Shown piece by piece: positions 34,272-43,010 of a DNA stretch of 64,000 nt. The DNA lies in NCBI RefSeq assembly GCF_041770905.1, contig NZ_JBEUWX010000001.1, positions 186,001 through 250,000 of the forward strand, in the 5' to 3' direction. The position numbers and the translations under genes were made by a program. Numbering within the stretch: the first letter of the stretch is position 1; every line of letters begins with the position of its first letter. This DNA is from Propionivibrio hellwigii. Lineage in GTDB: Bacteria; Pseudomonadota; Gammaproteobacteria; Burkholderiales; Rhodocyclaceae. The notes beneath the pieces were generated by a model. It was given only the letters and a program-made list of their open reading frames with translations. It made no database searches and was not told where the DNA came from.

Positions 34272-34344
34272 GTCGCGATCTTTCTGAAAATCACTTTTCT
34301 TCAAAATTGCCGTAGGTCATAATGTCGGCAAAAAAGGAACTGAC

Positions 34345-35619
34345 ATGACGGGCTTGGTCATCTCCGACAGAAAATCTCCGGAACAGGAAGAACTCGAAGG
34401 CAAACTCAGCCAGATTGATGCGCTGGAGAGTGAGTTTGCGCAACTGCAGCTTGAATACAGTACGTTCGCAGGCGAGTTGAGCGCATTCTGCAATCGTTAC
34501 TATTTGCGGGTGGGCGGGCTGTTTGCCCGGCTTGATAGCTTGCGCGCTGAGATCAAGGCGCTGGAGGCGCAGAACAATCCCGATGACGAAGCTATGCGTG
34601 CGGCGGCCGAAGCAGCCCGCAAGCAGGCTCAGGAAACCTGGGAAGAGGTCGGCCAGACCATTGAGGAAGACCCAGTCATTTTTCAACCCTCGGCTGACCT
34701 GAAATTGGCTTACCGGCAGGCGGCGAAACTTATTCATCCCGACCGCGCTGACAATGAAGAAGATCGCAGCCTGCGCGATCGGTTAATGGCCGAGATCAAT
34801 TCGGCTTATGCGCACGGCGATATCGATACCATTACCGAACTTGTCGATCGTTACCGCGAGAAACTTAATGAGCCGGATACGGAGGATATCGGCACGCGGC
34901 TGGTAAAAGCCATCCGCAATATCGCCCGTTTGCGGGCTAAGCTGGGGCAACTGCGCGACAGCATTGAAGAGCTGAAATCTTCGCACTGGGCAAAGCTGAT
35001 GCGTGAAATCAGCGAAGGAGAAGCGCGCGGCGAAGACCCGCTCGGCCAGCTTGCTGAAAAAATCCATGCGGACATCGTCGCCGAAGAAGCACGACTCAAG
35101 CAACTCCTCAATGGCCTCCAGACCGAAGCGCAGGATGCTCCGGGCGAAGCCTCGCCTTCTGGCGAACTGCCGACGGTTGGCGCTTCGCCGGAGGAATCCG
35201 CGCCGTCGGCGAAAGAAGCCGCAAAGACCTCTGTCTTCAGACCGGAGGGGCTGATCCACCGTACCGAACGTGGCGAAAAGGTGCGCAGCAAATCGGAAGC
35301 GATCATTGCCAATATGTTTTTTCATTTGGGTCTGGACTATCGTTACGAATACCCTATTGAAGGCCACAGAACGCCGGGCATTCGGCGGCCGGATTTTACT
35401 TTTTTCGATACCGAGGGGCAGCCCATTCTTTGGGAGCATCTGGGGATGCTGAACGATCCGGATTATCGCGCCCGCTGGAATGCCAAGCTGGCCTGGTATG
35501 AAGACAACGGCTTTACCCAGGGCGTCAATCTGTTTATTTCGCGGGATGAGGCCGACGGCGGGCTTGACTCCCTGCGCATCCGAAAAATGGCGGAATATCT
35601 CAAGGGTCTGCTGGAGTAA
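34345..35619 (+). CDS. Coiled-coil protein with J-like HPD segment and C-terminal PD-(D/E)XK-like nuclease domain
   Basis: A 424-residue protein I cannot match to a named family. Residues 10-105 are charged, heptad-like helix (SPEQEELEGKLSQIDALESE). Residues 117-175 look like a DnaJ helix II/III core with the HPD motif at 131-133 (LAYRQAAKLIHPDRADNEE). A second coiled coil spans about 185-260, then an acidic Pro/Ala linker. Residues 312-424 resemble a nuclease fold with KVRSKSEAI (Glu318), RRPDFTFF (Asp350), ILWEHLGML (Glu364) and Lys381. It is the first of three tightly spaced genes, five bases from the exonuclease gene, so it probably works with it on DNA or RNA. The nuclease call is by motif only. 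Confidence 0.7.
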   Translation: MTGLVISDRKSPEQEELEGKLSQIDALESEFAQLQLEYSTFAGELSAFCNRYYLRVGGLFARLDSLRAEIKALEAQNNPDDEAMRAAAEAARKQAQETWEEVGQTIEEDPVIFQPSADLKLAYRQAAKLIHPDRADNEEDRSLRDRLMAEINSAYAHGDIDTITELVDRYREKLNEPDTEDIGTRLVKAIRNIARLRAKLGQLRDSIEELKSSHWAKLMREISEGEARGEDPLGQLAEKIHADIVAEEARLKQLLNGLQTEAQDAPGEASPSGELPTVGASPEESAPSAKEAAKTSVFRPEGLIHRTERGEKVRSKSEAIIANMFFHLGLDYRYEYPIEGHRTPGIRRPDFTFFDTEGQPILWEHLGMLNDPDYRARWNAKLAWYEDNGFTQGVNLFISRDEADGGLDSLRIRKMAEYLKGLLE

Positions 35620-35624
35620 AAGCC

Positions 35625-36242
35625 ATGCCGGCTGAAACCGTCGTCGTCATTGATTTCGAGACTACGGGGCTTAGCCCCGACTGGGGCGCCCGCGCCACCG
35701 AGGTGGCGGCGGTGCGCATGGAAAACGGCGAAGTTACCGCGACCTTCCAGAGTCTGATGGATGCAGGCGTAGCGATTCCCCAAGAAATCGAGGCGCTGAC
35801 CGGCATTACCAACACCATGCGGCGGGCGGCTCCGCCGGCTGCGCAAATCATTCGGGAATTGCATCAATTTATCGCCGGTGCGCCGCTGGTTGCGCATAAT
35901 GCGCGTTTTGACGCGGCTTTCCTCGACAGCGAATACAAAAAGGCCGGAATATTCTGTGCAAGCCCCTCGTTTGCCTGCACCATGAAGCTTGCCCGGCGTA
36001 TTTATCCCCGGGCGCCCAACCACAAGCTGCAAACCTTGATCCGCTATGCGGATATTCCCTGTCAGGGACGGTTTCACCGGGCGCTCGCCGATGCGACGGC
36101 GACTGCCCATCTGTGGCAACAAATGCGCCATGACCTGCGCGCCCGCTACCGGCTGCTGGAATTGCCCGGCTATGCACGCCTGTGCCGTCTTTCGGCGCTG
36201 CCCTTGGCGCGCATTGACGGATACATCAAAAACTGGCCATAG
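35625..36242 (+). CDS. DEDDh 3'-5' exonuclease (DnaQ/RNase T-like)
   Basis: Exonuclease domain protein of 205 residues. ExoI is VVIDFETTGLSPDW (Asp and Glu), ExoII is PLVAHNARFDAAFLD (Asp), and ExoIII is FHRALADATATAHLW (His and Asp, DEDDh type). Both flanking genes are within 15 bases. It is similar in build to the stand-alone proofreading-like exonucleases, but the replicative dnaQ normally sits beside rnhA, so this is a separate accessory enzyme. Its role in the cassette, perhaps end-trimming after the nuclease-like partner, is inference. Confidence 0.85.
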   Translation: MPAETVVVIDFETTGLSPDWGARATEVAAVRMENGEVTATFQSLMDAGVAIPQEIEALTGITNTMRRAAPPAAQIIRELHQFIAGAPLVAHNARFDAAFLDSEYKKAGIFCASPSFACTMKLARRIYPRAPNHKLQTLIRYADIPCQGRFHRALADATATAHLWQQMRHDLRARYRLLELPGYARLCRLSALPLARIDGYIKNWP

Positions 36243-36256
36243 AGACAGGTGAAACG

Positions 36257-37186
36257 ATGAATAACGCCTCTCTGCCTGCCCCGGGCATCCCGCATGGGCT
36301 GGCGGTTCTGACAAAAAAAGATGCCGGTCGGCTGGCCATGCGCGGTCTGCAGGCGCTTCAGCTTGGTTTGCCGACCGCCGCGCAGCAGGCGGCGGAGAAC
36401 TTCTTCAGCCGACATCCGGACTGGTTCCTGTTTCGGGTCTGTCGTTGCGGTCCGATTCCGCAGGCCCTGATTGAAAATTATCAGGATCGGTGGGATTGGG
36501 GGCGGCTATCCTGGAATACGGCGCTGCCCTGGTCGGAGGCGCTGATCGAACGTTATCAGGATCGGTGGGAGTGGGGGAAACTATCCAGCAATACGGCGCT
36601 GCCCTGGTCGGAGGCGCTGATCGAACGTTATCAGGAGCGGTGGGATTGGCGGGGACGAAGGCGTAGTCTTTTGGATTTCTTTTTCTTGCAGGGACTATCC
36701 AGAAATATCGCGCTGCCCTGGTCGGAGGCGCTGATCGAACGTTATCGGGATCGGTGGAATTGGAAGGGGCTATCCTGGAATACGGCGCTGCCCTGGTCGG
36801 AGGCGCTGATCGAACGTTATCAGGATCGGTGGGAGTGGGGGGAACTATCCAGCAATACGGCGCTGCCCTGGTCGGAGGCGCTGATCGAACGTTATCAGGA
36901 TCGGTGGGATTGGGGGTGGCTATCCAGCAATACGGCGCTGCCTTGGTCGGTGACATTGATTGAACGCTATGTGCACAAATGGACTTTTGGCCGGGGGCTG
37001 GTCAGTATTCTGCTGCGCGAACCCGGCTGCTTGAGCCTGACCACGCAGCAGACTGAAAAACTCACCAGGCAGTGTCTGGCGGCAGGGCGAAGCGCGGATA
37101 CAGTTTCAGCCTTTGCCGAGATATGTTTGACCCGACGCAACATCAACCGTCTGGTTTCTTATTGTCAAGCGCTGGCCGCTGAATAG
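36257..37186 (+). CDS. Tandem-repeat protein with 25-residue Trp-rich units, function unknown
   Basis: A 309-residue protein. Residues 1-65 are helical and unrelated to the rest (HGLAVLTKKDAGRLAMRG). From about 67 to 250 the protein is made of units of the type LPWSEALIERYQDRWDWG followed by LSxNTA, period 25, starting at Leu90, 115, 153, 178, 203 and 228. The third unit has a 13-residue insertion (basic, then LLDFFFL). The last 55 residues are non-repetitive. Repeats of this W/Y-rich type occur in uncharacterised bacterial proteins. They would stack into a helical solenoid, suitable for binding a protein or nucleic-acid partner. It is 14 bases after the exonuclease gene. Confidence 0.7.
   Translation: MNNASLPAPGIPHGLAVLTKKDAGRLAMRGLQALQLGLPTAAQQAAENFFSRHPDWFLFRVCRCGPIPQALIENYQDRWDWGRLSWNTALPWSEALIERYQDRWEWGKLSSNTALPWSEALIERYQERWDWRGRRRSLLDFFFLQGLSRNIALPWSEALIERYRDRWNWKGLSWNTALPWSEALIERYQDRWEWGELSSNTALPWSEALIERYQDRWDWGWLSSNTALPWSVTLIERYVHKWTFGRGLVSILLREPGCLSLTTQQTEKLTRQCLAAGRSADTVSAFAEICLTRRNINRLVSYCQALAAE
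36524..36937. repeat. 75-bp in-frame tandem repeats
   Basis: Five near-identical DNA units begin at 36524, 36599, 36713, 36788 and 36863. They share CTGCCCTGGTCGGAGGCGCT and GATCGAACGTTATCAGGATC almost base for base; a sixth at 36938 has diverged. The spacing is 75 except for 114 where the insertion lies. The high DNA identity points to recent unit duplication. Confidence 0.9.
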
Positions 37187-37448
37187 GCCTGTGGCAAGGG
37201 TCAAGCCTGCGGTAATTGCCAGCCTACGGCAGGGGCAATTTGCGGTAGTGGGATTTGGTATTAGGCTGCGCCCCCTTCTGTCCGCGCATCCCGCGCACGC
37301 GAACGAGTGGGAAGGCTAAGGTAATGAGGTAAGCATTGGGCTGTGCCCATGTCCCATGCCTCCGTATTTACTGGCGCGGCTGCCCAGGGCACGGCAGCGC
37401 CGATGCGCTATTTTTCACCGGATCGCCCCGAACTTTTCGCAAATACAG
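37187..37448. other. Intergenic region after the cassette, no gene recognised
   Basis: 262 bases between the repeat-protein gene and the tRNA terminator. A CCTGCGGTAATTGCC / GGCAGGGGCAATTTGCGG inverted segment near 37207-37241 could be a terminator-like hairpin for the cassette but lacks a T run. No protein signature was seen. Confidence 0.4.
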
Positions 37449-37490
37449 AAAGGCCGGAACCCTTGTGTTTGCTTGAGGTTTCCGGCCTTT
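37449..37490 (-). terminator. Rho-independent terminator after tRNA-Met
   Basis: An 11-bp stem AAAGGCCGGAA (37449-37459) with TTCCGGCCTTT (37480-37490) is followed on the minus strand by TCTGTATTTG. It is 24 bases past the 3' end of tRNA-Met. The plus-strand side has TTTGTTGG, so it may also act on transcripts leaving the cassette. Confidence 0.75.
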
Positions 37491-37514
37491 GTTGGACTGC
37501 TTGGAAAGTATTGG

Positions 37515-37591
37515 TGGTGGTGATGGGCAGAATTGAACTGCCGACCTACGGGTTATGAATCCGTCGCTCTAACCAACTGAGCTACATCACC
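37515..37591 (-). tRNA. tRNA-Met (CAT)
   Basis: 77 bases on the minus strand including an encoded CCA. The acceptor GGTGATG pairs with CATCACC. The D-arm has AGCTCAGTTGGTTAGAGC, the anticodon loop has TTCATAA with CAT, and the T-arm contains GTTCAATTC. The acceptor lacks the C1:A72 mismatch of initiator tRNA, so it is the elongator type. A tRNA-Ile with modified CAT cannot be fully excluded. Confidence 0.85.
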
Positions 37592-37658
37592 CCGGTGACG
37601 AAGAGCGCAGGATTTGCATTGGTGCAGCAATCATCCCGCGCTTGAGATACAGGGCATG

Positions 37659-37734
<76 letters not shown>

Positions 37735-38137
37735 ACAAACGGCGGCGATTCTACGCGGCCGGCGTGTCTGCGTCAAATCCCCTGAGGGCAAATCGCCGAG
37801 GACTTCGGTGACTTTCCGGCCATTTTCCGGCCGGGGTCAGCACGGCCTGAGCCTTGTGTATGAGTGTGTATGCGGGTAACAAAAAAGCGTGCCATTCTGC
37901 GTGTTATTCCGGACGCGACATTTCCGGGCATGTTTTTCTGCGCTGCTGCTGCGTGGTGGGCGTTTCTGGCAAGGCGTGTTTTGCCGCTTGAAAAGCGCTT
38001 CGTGCAAGTTGATGACGGCAAGTGATGCGTAGGTTTTATGAGCCTGTGTGATCGCCCGGACGCTTGCGGAGCAGACATCCGCCGGTTCCAGCGCGGAGCG
38101 ATTAAAATGATTTTTTCGTTGAATAGCTCGAGGTGTC
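37735..38137. other. Intergenic region, no gene recognised
   Basis: 403 bases between tRNA-Ala and the membrane-protein gene. It should hold the tRNA promoter (minus) and the promoter of the 38138 gene (plus). CCGGCCATTTTCCGGCCGG near 37815 is a short inverted repeat. The frames here show no protein character. Confidence 0.4.
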
Positions 38138-39595
38138 ATGCCGCCGCTGATGAAAACCCTATTGCGCCTTGTCGGTTGGCTGCTGGCCGGCATGCTGACG
38201 CTGGCGCTGCTTGCCGTGACGATTTTCTGGCTGATCAACCGGAAAGACGAGGCGCTGCTGCCCGAGGTGGCGCAGGCGATCGTATTTACACCGCCACCGC
38301 CCGAGGCCATGCAGCGCAATGCTTACTTTGTTCTGCTAGGGCTTGGGGCGCCGGTTGGCGAAGATGCACTGGCGGCGGGGATGCGCTTTTTCGCGGCGCA
38401 GATGCAGGATTACGCCGATCGCCGCCAGACGGGGCAAGCGCGCTCATCTACCGTGCAGGCGTGGCCGCATCAGCCGCTCGAGATCAACGCCTTGCGCTGC
38501 CCGGTGGAGCGTGACGATTGTCTGGAATACTGGCTACCGCGTCAGGGCGCGATTCGCGCTGCGCTGAAACAGTATGCGCATGTCCTCCGGCGCTATCGCT
38601 CGTTGCTGGAAATGCCGGAATACGAGGAAGTCATCCCGCCCGATCTTGCCGTGGCGATGCCTTACTACGGCGATCTGGTTGCGGCCTCCGATCTGGTTTT
38701 GATGCAGGCAGCCTTGCTGCTGCACGGGGGCGATGCGGCGCAGGCGTTGCTGCTACTGGAGCACAATGCCCGTCTGCATCAGCGTCTTATGGCCGGTTCG
38801 CGTACGCTGATCGGCGGCATGATCGCCTTGTCCATGCAGATGCGCCAGCAGCGCGTCGTCAGCCATCTCCTGTTGCGTCATCCTGTGCTGGCGCGCGCCC
38901 ATACGGCGCGGTGGCAGGCTGCATTGTCCAGTGAGGCCGATCTTTCCGCCGCGCTGGCAGGTGAGGGACGCTGGATGGTGAGTTCGTTCAATACTGATAT
39001 GAGTCAGGAATTGCGTCGTCTGGCTGCCGGGAATTTTCCCGGAAAGGACGAAGCGTCCATGGTGGCGCGCCTAGAAAAGACACTCGCGATTTCGCAGAAG
39101 TTTTATCTGCATCATGAGACGCTCAACCGCTTTTATCGCGCATACCGCGTAGCCATGCGGCTGGCCGATGTGCCTGCCGACCAGATCGATGCGCAGGTGA
39201 CGCGGGTGGCGCAGGAACAGGTCATTATTGGCCAGCCGTGGTGGAAGCGCCCCTATTTCGGGCTGCGTAATCAACTGGGCAATATATTGCTGGAGATGGG
39301 TCAGCCCGACATACAGCGTTATATCGAGCGTGCGCATGATGTGGAAGGCCATCGCCGGCTGGTGCTGCTGCAACTGGCAGCTTACAGCGCGGGTCTTGAA
39401 GCGGCGGATATGCCCGACTGGCTGGCGAAGTCGCCAGAAGCATTGCGCAACCCCTACACGCTTGCGCCCATGGGCTGGGAGGCGGACAAGTCACCGTCCA
39501 GAGCCGGCGGCAGCCTGGTATTCCAGGGGCGTCAGCCGCAGGTACAGAACCCTGCGCGTTCGCCCGTTTATCGCGTGCGGGTCTTTACGCACTGA
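38138..39595 (+). CDS. Membrane-anchored protein of unknown function
   Basis: A 485-residue protein with one N-terminal membrane helix (LVGWLLAGMLTLALLAVTIFWL, about residues 10-31) and a large, mostly helical domain outside. I recognise no family motif. The body has repeat-like Ala/Leu helices (DAAQALLLLEHNARLHQRL) and a Pro-rich start after the anchor (VFTPPPPEAMQRN). It may be a periplasmic helical-repeat protein. It lies 174 bases before the PP0621-like gene and pilS on the same strand, with no clear functional link. Alternative start: the internal Met at residue 5. Confidence 0.65.
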   Translation: MPPLMKTLLRLVGWLLAGMLTLALLAVTIFWLINRKDEALLPEVAQAIVFTPPPPEAMQRNAYFVLLGLGAPVGEDALAAGMRFFAAQMQDYADRRQTGQARSSTVQAWPHQPLEINALRCPVERDDCLEYWLPRQGAIRAALKQYAHVLRRYRSLLEMPEYEEVIPPDLAVAMPYYGDLVAASDLVLMQAALLLHGGDAAQALLLLEHNARLHQRLMAGSRTLIGGMIALSMQMRQQRVVSHLLLRHPVLARAHTARWQAALSSEADLSAALAGEGRWMVSSFNTDMSQELRRLAAGNFPGKDEASMVARLEKTLAISQKFYLHHETLNRFYRAYRVAMRLADVPADQIDAQVTRVAQEQVIIGQPWWKRPYFGLRNQLGNILLEMGQPDIQRYIERAHDVEGHRRLVLLQLAAYSAGLEAADMPDWLAKSPEALRNPYTLAPMGWEADKSPSRAGGSLVFQGRQPQVQNPARSPVYRVRVFTH

Positions 39596-39769
39596 TCTGA
39601 AAAGACGCCTGATCAGCCGACTGCATATTGTCCTTGAACGATTGCCCCTGAGTTTCATGCCCGGATGCCGGAGGAAAGAACCTCATTGACGGTAAAGCCT
39701 GCTGGTTTTTCTGTCTGACAGAAGCGTCCATCGGCGCGATTGTCCGCCAAGTTCTGCTATGCTTTCCAC

Positions 39770-40036
39770 ATGAAGTTTCTTTTTATTCTTGCCGTGGGAT
39801 GGATTTTTTTCCGGCTGTTGCGCCCGTGGTTCTTTGCCAGGGACAACCATGCGCGCGCTTCACGCCCGACGCAGACGTCGACGGCCGCGGGCGCGGAAGT
39901 CCATACGGTCAGATGTGCGTATTGCGGGGCGTTTTTTTCGCCCGATGAAGGCGTCGATTCCGGTGGCCGGCATTTCTGCTCGCGCGAGCATCGTGACCTG
40001 GAAAAAGCGGCCGGGGAGCATCGCTCGCCATGCTGA
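39770..40036 (+). CDS. PP0621-like small membrane protein with zinc-ribbon-like end
   Basis: 88 residues: an N-terminal hydrophobic helix (FLFILAVGWIFFRLLRPWFF), a polar linker, and a Cys-rich end (VRCAYCGAFFSPDEGV ... HFCSREHRD) with the C-x2-C ... C-x3-H pattern of the PP0621 family. The role is unknown. The stop overlaps the pilS start by seven bases, and this gene is usually next to pilS in betaproteobacteria, so a link to type IV pilus regulation or to membrane insertion is possible. Confidence 0.75.
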   Translation: MKFLFILAVGWIFFRLLRPWFFARDNHARASRPTQTSTAAGAEVHTVRCAYCGAFFSPDEGVDSGGRHFCSREHRDLEKAAGEHRSPC

Positions 40037-41652
40037 CGGACTGGATGCCTGAACGCAGGGAGGTAGGCGCAGAAAAGTTGAAGCGCCCGAAGGAAATCCA
40101 TTTCTCCGAAGCACACTGGAAGTCATTGCTTTATTTCAGCGCCTACCGGTTTTTCCTGGCCGGACTGCTGTTTGTCGTGTCGCTGGTCAATCCCGCTTCT
40201 TTCCAGCCTTTCAGTATCAACCAGGTCCGTGCGATTACGGGTGGTTATTTTTTGGCTATGGCCATTGCGCTGATCAGTGCGCGTGTTTTCCGCCGCCATT
40301 TCAATTGGCAGGTGAGCTTGCAGGTGCTGGCGGATATTGCTGTTTTTATCACGCTGATCCACTTCAACGGTGAGCTGTTCGGTAGTCTGGGCGTGATGCT
40401 GCTGGTAACCCTGGCCGGCGCGGGGCTGGTTGGGCAAGGGCGGCTGGTGTTGTTTTATGCCGCAATGGCTACGCTGTCCGTGCTGCTCGAGCAGACCTAT
40501 CGGGGGCTTGTGACCGGCTTCGTGCTGGGCGATTTCTTTCAGACGGGGCTGTTTTGTATCGGTTTCTTCGGCGTTGCCGTGACAGCGCATCTGCTTGCCA
40601 GGCGGGTGATTACCAATGAGGCGCTGGCCCGTCAGCGCGGCATCGACCTGCATAACCAGATGCTGGTCAGTCAGCGCGTGATCGAGGAGATGCAGGACGG
40701 CATCCTGGTGCTCAAGCGCGACGGCATGATCTGGCAGCATAATCCGCGTGCCTGCGAGCTGCTCGGACTCGGCGACCCCACGGGGCGCCTGCTGGCTGAT
40801 TATTCCAGTGAGCTTTCCCGCAGTTTCGTTAATTGGTGCGCAATGCCGAGCGATGCGTATGTGCTCGTGCGTGCGCCGGCCAGCGGTATGCGTCTACAGG
40901 CGCGTTTTCTCGCGACCGATAGCCTGGGGCAGGACGTTCTGGTCTTTCTTGAGGATATGGAGCGCGTACAGACGCAGGCACGGCAAATCAAGCTGGCGGC
41001 GCTGGGACGCCTGACGGGCAGTATCGCCCATGAAATCCGCAATCCGCTGTCGGCGATCCAGCACGCCAGCGAGTTGCTGGCCGAGACGCAAAACGACCCG
41101 GTGAGCGAGCGTTTGCTGCGCATTGTCATCGAGAACACGCAGCGCGTCGAACGCATCGTCAGCGACGTACTCGCAGTCGGCCGGCGGGATCGCCTGCATC
41201 GGGAATTGATCGATCTGCGGCAGATGCTACCGCTGTTTGTCGAGGAATATTCGATCAAGGAGAACGTCGCAATGGATACCGTGCGCCAGGAGGTGAGCGG
41301 ACTCGGCATGCTGTGCTTCGACCGCTCGCATTTCCATCAGGTCCTCTGGAATCTTGCGGGCAATGCCCTGCGTCATTCCCATCAGGAGGCGTGCAGTATT
41401 TTGTTGCGTGTCAAGGACGGTGTGCGCAAGGGAACTGTCGAATTTCATGTGATTGATGATGGGCCGGGCGTTGAAGAGTCGCTGCGCGAGCAGATTTTTG
41501 AACCTTTCTTTACGACGCACAGCCGCGGGACAGGACTGGGTTTGTATATTGCGCGCGAGCTGTGTGAAGCCAATGGCGCACAGCTCGATCTTGTACCAAG
41601 CGAAACGGGTGCGGATTTCTGTATCGTGGGGAGGAATGATGAATGTCAATAA
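40030..41652 (+). CDS. pilS: Sensor histidine kinase PilS
   Basis: Membrane sensor of the PilS/PilR system that controls type IV pilin transcription. The 540 residues have about six hydrophobic segments in the first 200, then a PAS domain (EEMQDGILVLKRDGMIWQHN, about 215-315). The HisKA domain has the phospho-His in GSIAHEIRNPLSAIQHASEL, and the HATPase carries NLAGNALRHS (N box), VIDDGPGV (G1) and GTGLGLYIARELCEANGA (G2). It overlaps pilR by ten bases. Confidence 0.92.
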   Translation: MLTDWMPERREVGAEKLKRPKEIHFSEAHWKSLLYFSAYRFFLAGLLFVVSLVNPASFQPFSINQVRAITGGYFLAMAIALISARVFRRHFNWQVSLQVLADIAVFITLIHFNGELFGSLGVMLLVTLAGAGLVGQGRLVLFYAAMATLSVLLEQTYRGLVTGFVLGDFFQTGLFCIGFFGVAVTAHLLARRVITNEALARQRGIDLHNQMLVSQRVIEEMQDGILVLKRDGMIWQHNPRACELLGLGDPTGRLLADYSSELSRSFVNWCAMPSDAYVLVRAPASGMRLQARFLATDSLGQDVLVFLEDMERVQTQARQIKLAALGRLTGSIAHEIRNPLSAIQHASELLAETQNDPVSERLLRIVIENTQRVERIVSDVLAVGRRDRLHRELIDLRQMLPLFVEEYSIKENVAMDTVRQEVSGLGMLCFDRSHFHQVLWNLAGNALRHSHQEACSILLRVKDGVRKGTVEFHVIDDGPGVEESLREQIFEPFFTTHSRGTGLGLYIARELCEANGAQLDLVPSETGADFCIVGRNDECQ

Positions 41653-43010
41653 ATAAAGCTGGCGCGCGCGCGAAAACAACGGAAATGCGGGTTCTGGTCA
41701 TTGATGATGAGGCGGATATCCGTGAATTGCTCGATTTGACGCTGGCGCGCATGGGGCTGTCGGCGGATTGTGCGGGCAGCGTGGCAGAAGCCAAAGCGTT
41801 TCTGGCGCGCGAACGTTATCACCTGTGTCTGACCGATATGCGCCTGCCCGATGGCGACGGCCTGGAAATCGTGCGCCTGATCGGATCAGATTACGGTGCG
41901 ACGCCTGTCGCCGTGATTACGGCGTTTGGCAGTACCGACAATGCTGTTTCGGCGCTGAAGGCGGGCGCGTTTGATTACCTCTCCAAGCCGGTTGCGCTGG
42001 ATCAGTTGCGCACACTGGTCAAATCGGCGCTGAATCTGTCTGCCGAGCCGGCGGGCGGTGGTGCGTCGGAAAAGAAAACAGCGGGCGGAACGCTCCTGAT
42101 CGGCGAATCTCCGGCGATGCTGGCTGTCCGCGAAATGATCGATAAAGTCGGGCGCAGCCAGGCGCCCGTTTATGTTTCCGGCGAGTCGGGCAGCGGCAAG
42201 GAGCTGGCGGCGCGCTCAATTCATGCGCAAAGTGCCCGCCATGCCGCGCCATTTGTGCCGGTCAACTGCGGCGCGATTCCGGAAAATTTGATGGAGAGCG
42301 AATTTTTCGGCTATCGCAAGGGTGCGTTTACAGGCGCCGATAGCGACCGGGAAGGTTTTTTTCAGGCTGCCAATGGCGGCACGCTGTTCCTCGACGAGGT
42401 GGCCGATTTGCCGTTGGCCATGCAGGTCAAACTATTGCGCGCCATCCAGGAAAAAAAGGTACGCAAAGTCGGGAGCGCCGTCGAGGAACCTGTCGATGTC
42501 CGCATTATTTCGGCGACCCATCGCCAACTCAAAGACTGTGTGGATGCCGGGACTTTCCGTCAGGACTTGTACTATCGGCTCAATGTCATCGAATTGCATA
42601 TGCCGGCCTTGCGCGAGCGGCAGGAGGATATTCCGATATTGGTTGATGCGACGTTGAAGCGCCTGTGCGGCGATAACCCGCCCAGTTTGTCGCCGGAGGC
42701 CAGGCAGGCGCTCGCCGCCTATGCTTACCCGGGCAATGTGCGTGAGCTGGAGAACATTCTTGAACGCGCCACCGCGTTATGCATCGACGGAAAAATTGCG
42801 CTGGAAGATTTGCAGCTTTCAGAAACGGGGATTGAGGGCGTGGTCGATGCCGGGGGGACGCTCGACGACCAGGTAAATCGCTTTGAGCGTCAGCTAATCC
42901 TCGATGCGCTGGTCAAAACGGGTGACAACCGAACGGCAGCGGCTCGTCTGCTTGGCGTAACCTTCCGCTCGCTGCGTTACCGTATTGAGCGTCTGGGAAT
43001 CGATACATGA
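41643..43010 (+). CDS. pilR: Sigma54-dependent response regulator PilR
   Basis: NtrC-class activator, 455 residues. The receiver has Asp21/Asp22, phosphoacceptor Asp65 (LTDMRLPDGDG) and Lys115. The AAA+ domain has Walker A SGESGSGKELAA, the sigma54-contact loop GAFTGA and Walker B GGTLFLDEVADLP. The C-terminal Fis-type helix-turn-helix reads RTAAARLLGVTFRSLRYRIERL. The probable target is a sigma54 promoter of pilA, not in this window. The ampD start overlaps its stop by four bases. Confidence 0.93.
   Translation: MSINKAGARAKTTEMRVLVIDDEADIRELLDLTLARMGLSADCAGSVAEAKAFLARERYHLCLTDMRLPDGDGLEIVRLIGSDYGATPVAVITAFGSTDNAVSALKAGAFDYLSKPVALDQLRTLVKSALNLSAEPAGGGASEKKTAGGTLLIGESPAMLAVREMIDKVGRSQAPVYVSGESGSGKELAARSIHAQSARHAAPFVPVNCGAIPENLMESEFFGYRKGAFTGADSDREGFFQAANGGTLFLDEVADLPLAMQVKLLRAIQEKKVRKVGSAVEEPVDVRIISATHRQLKDCVDAGTFRQDLYYRLNVIELHMPALRERQEDIPILVDATLKRLCGDNPPSLSPEARQALAAYAYPGNVRELENILERATALCIDGKIALEDLQLSETGIEGVVDAGGTLDDQVNRFERQLILDALVKTGDNRTAAARLLGVTFRSLRYRIERLGIDT

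Noticed and set aside
35625..36242. Calling this exonuclease the replicative DnaQ
   Set aside because: Context (accessory cassette, no rnhA neighbour) and length do not fit the polymerase III epsilon subunit.
36524..36937. CRISPR-like array
   Set aside because: The units are contiguous 75-bp coding repeats with no unique spacers; no CRISPR array is visible in the window.
36405..36956. Long minus-strand open frame across the 75-bp repeats
   Set aside because: It is the antisense shadow of the Trp-rich repeat gene; the plus frame has the sensible start, spacing and composition.
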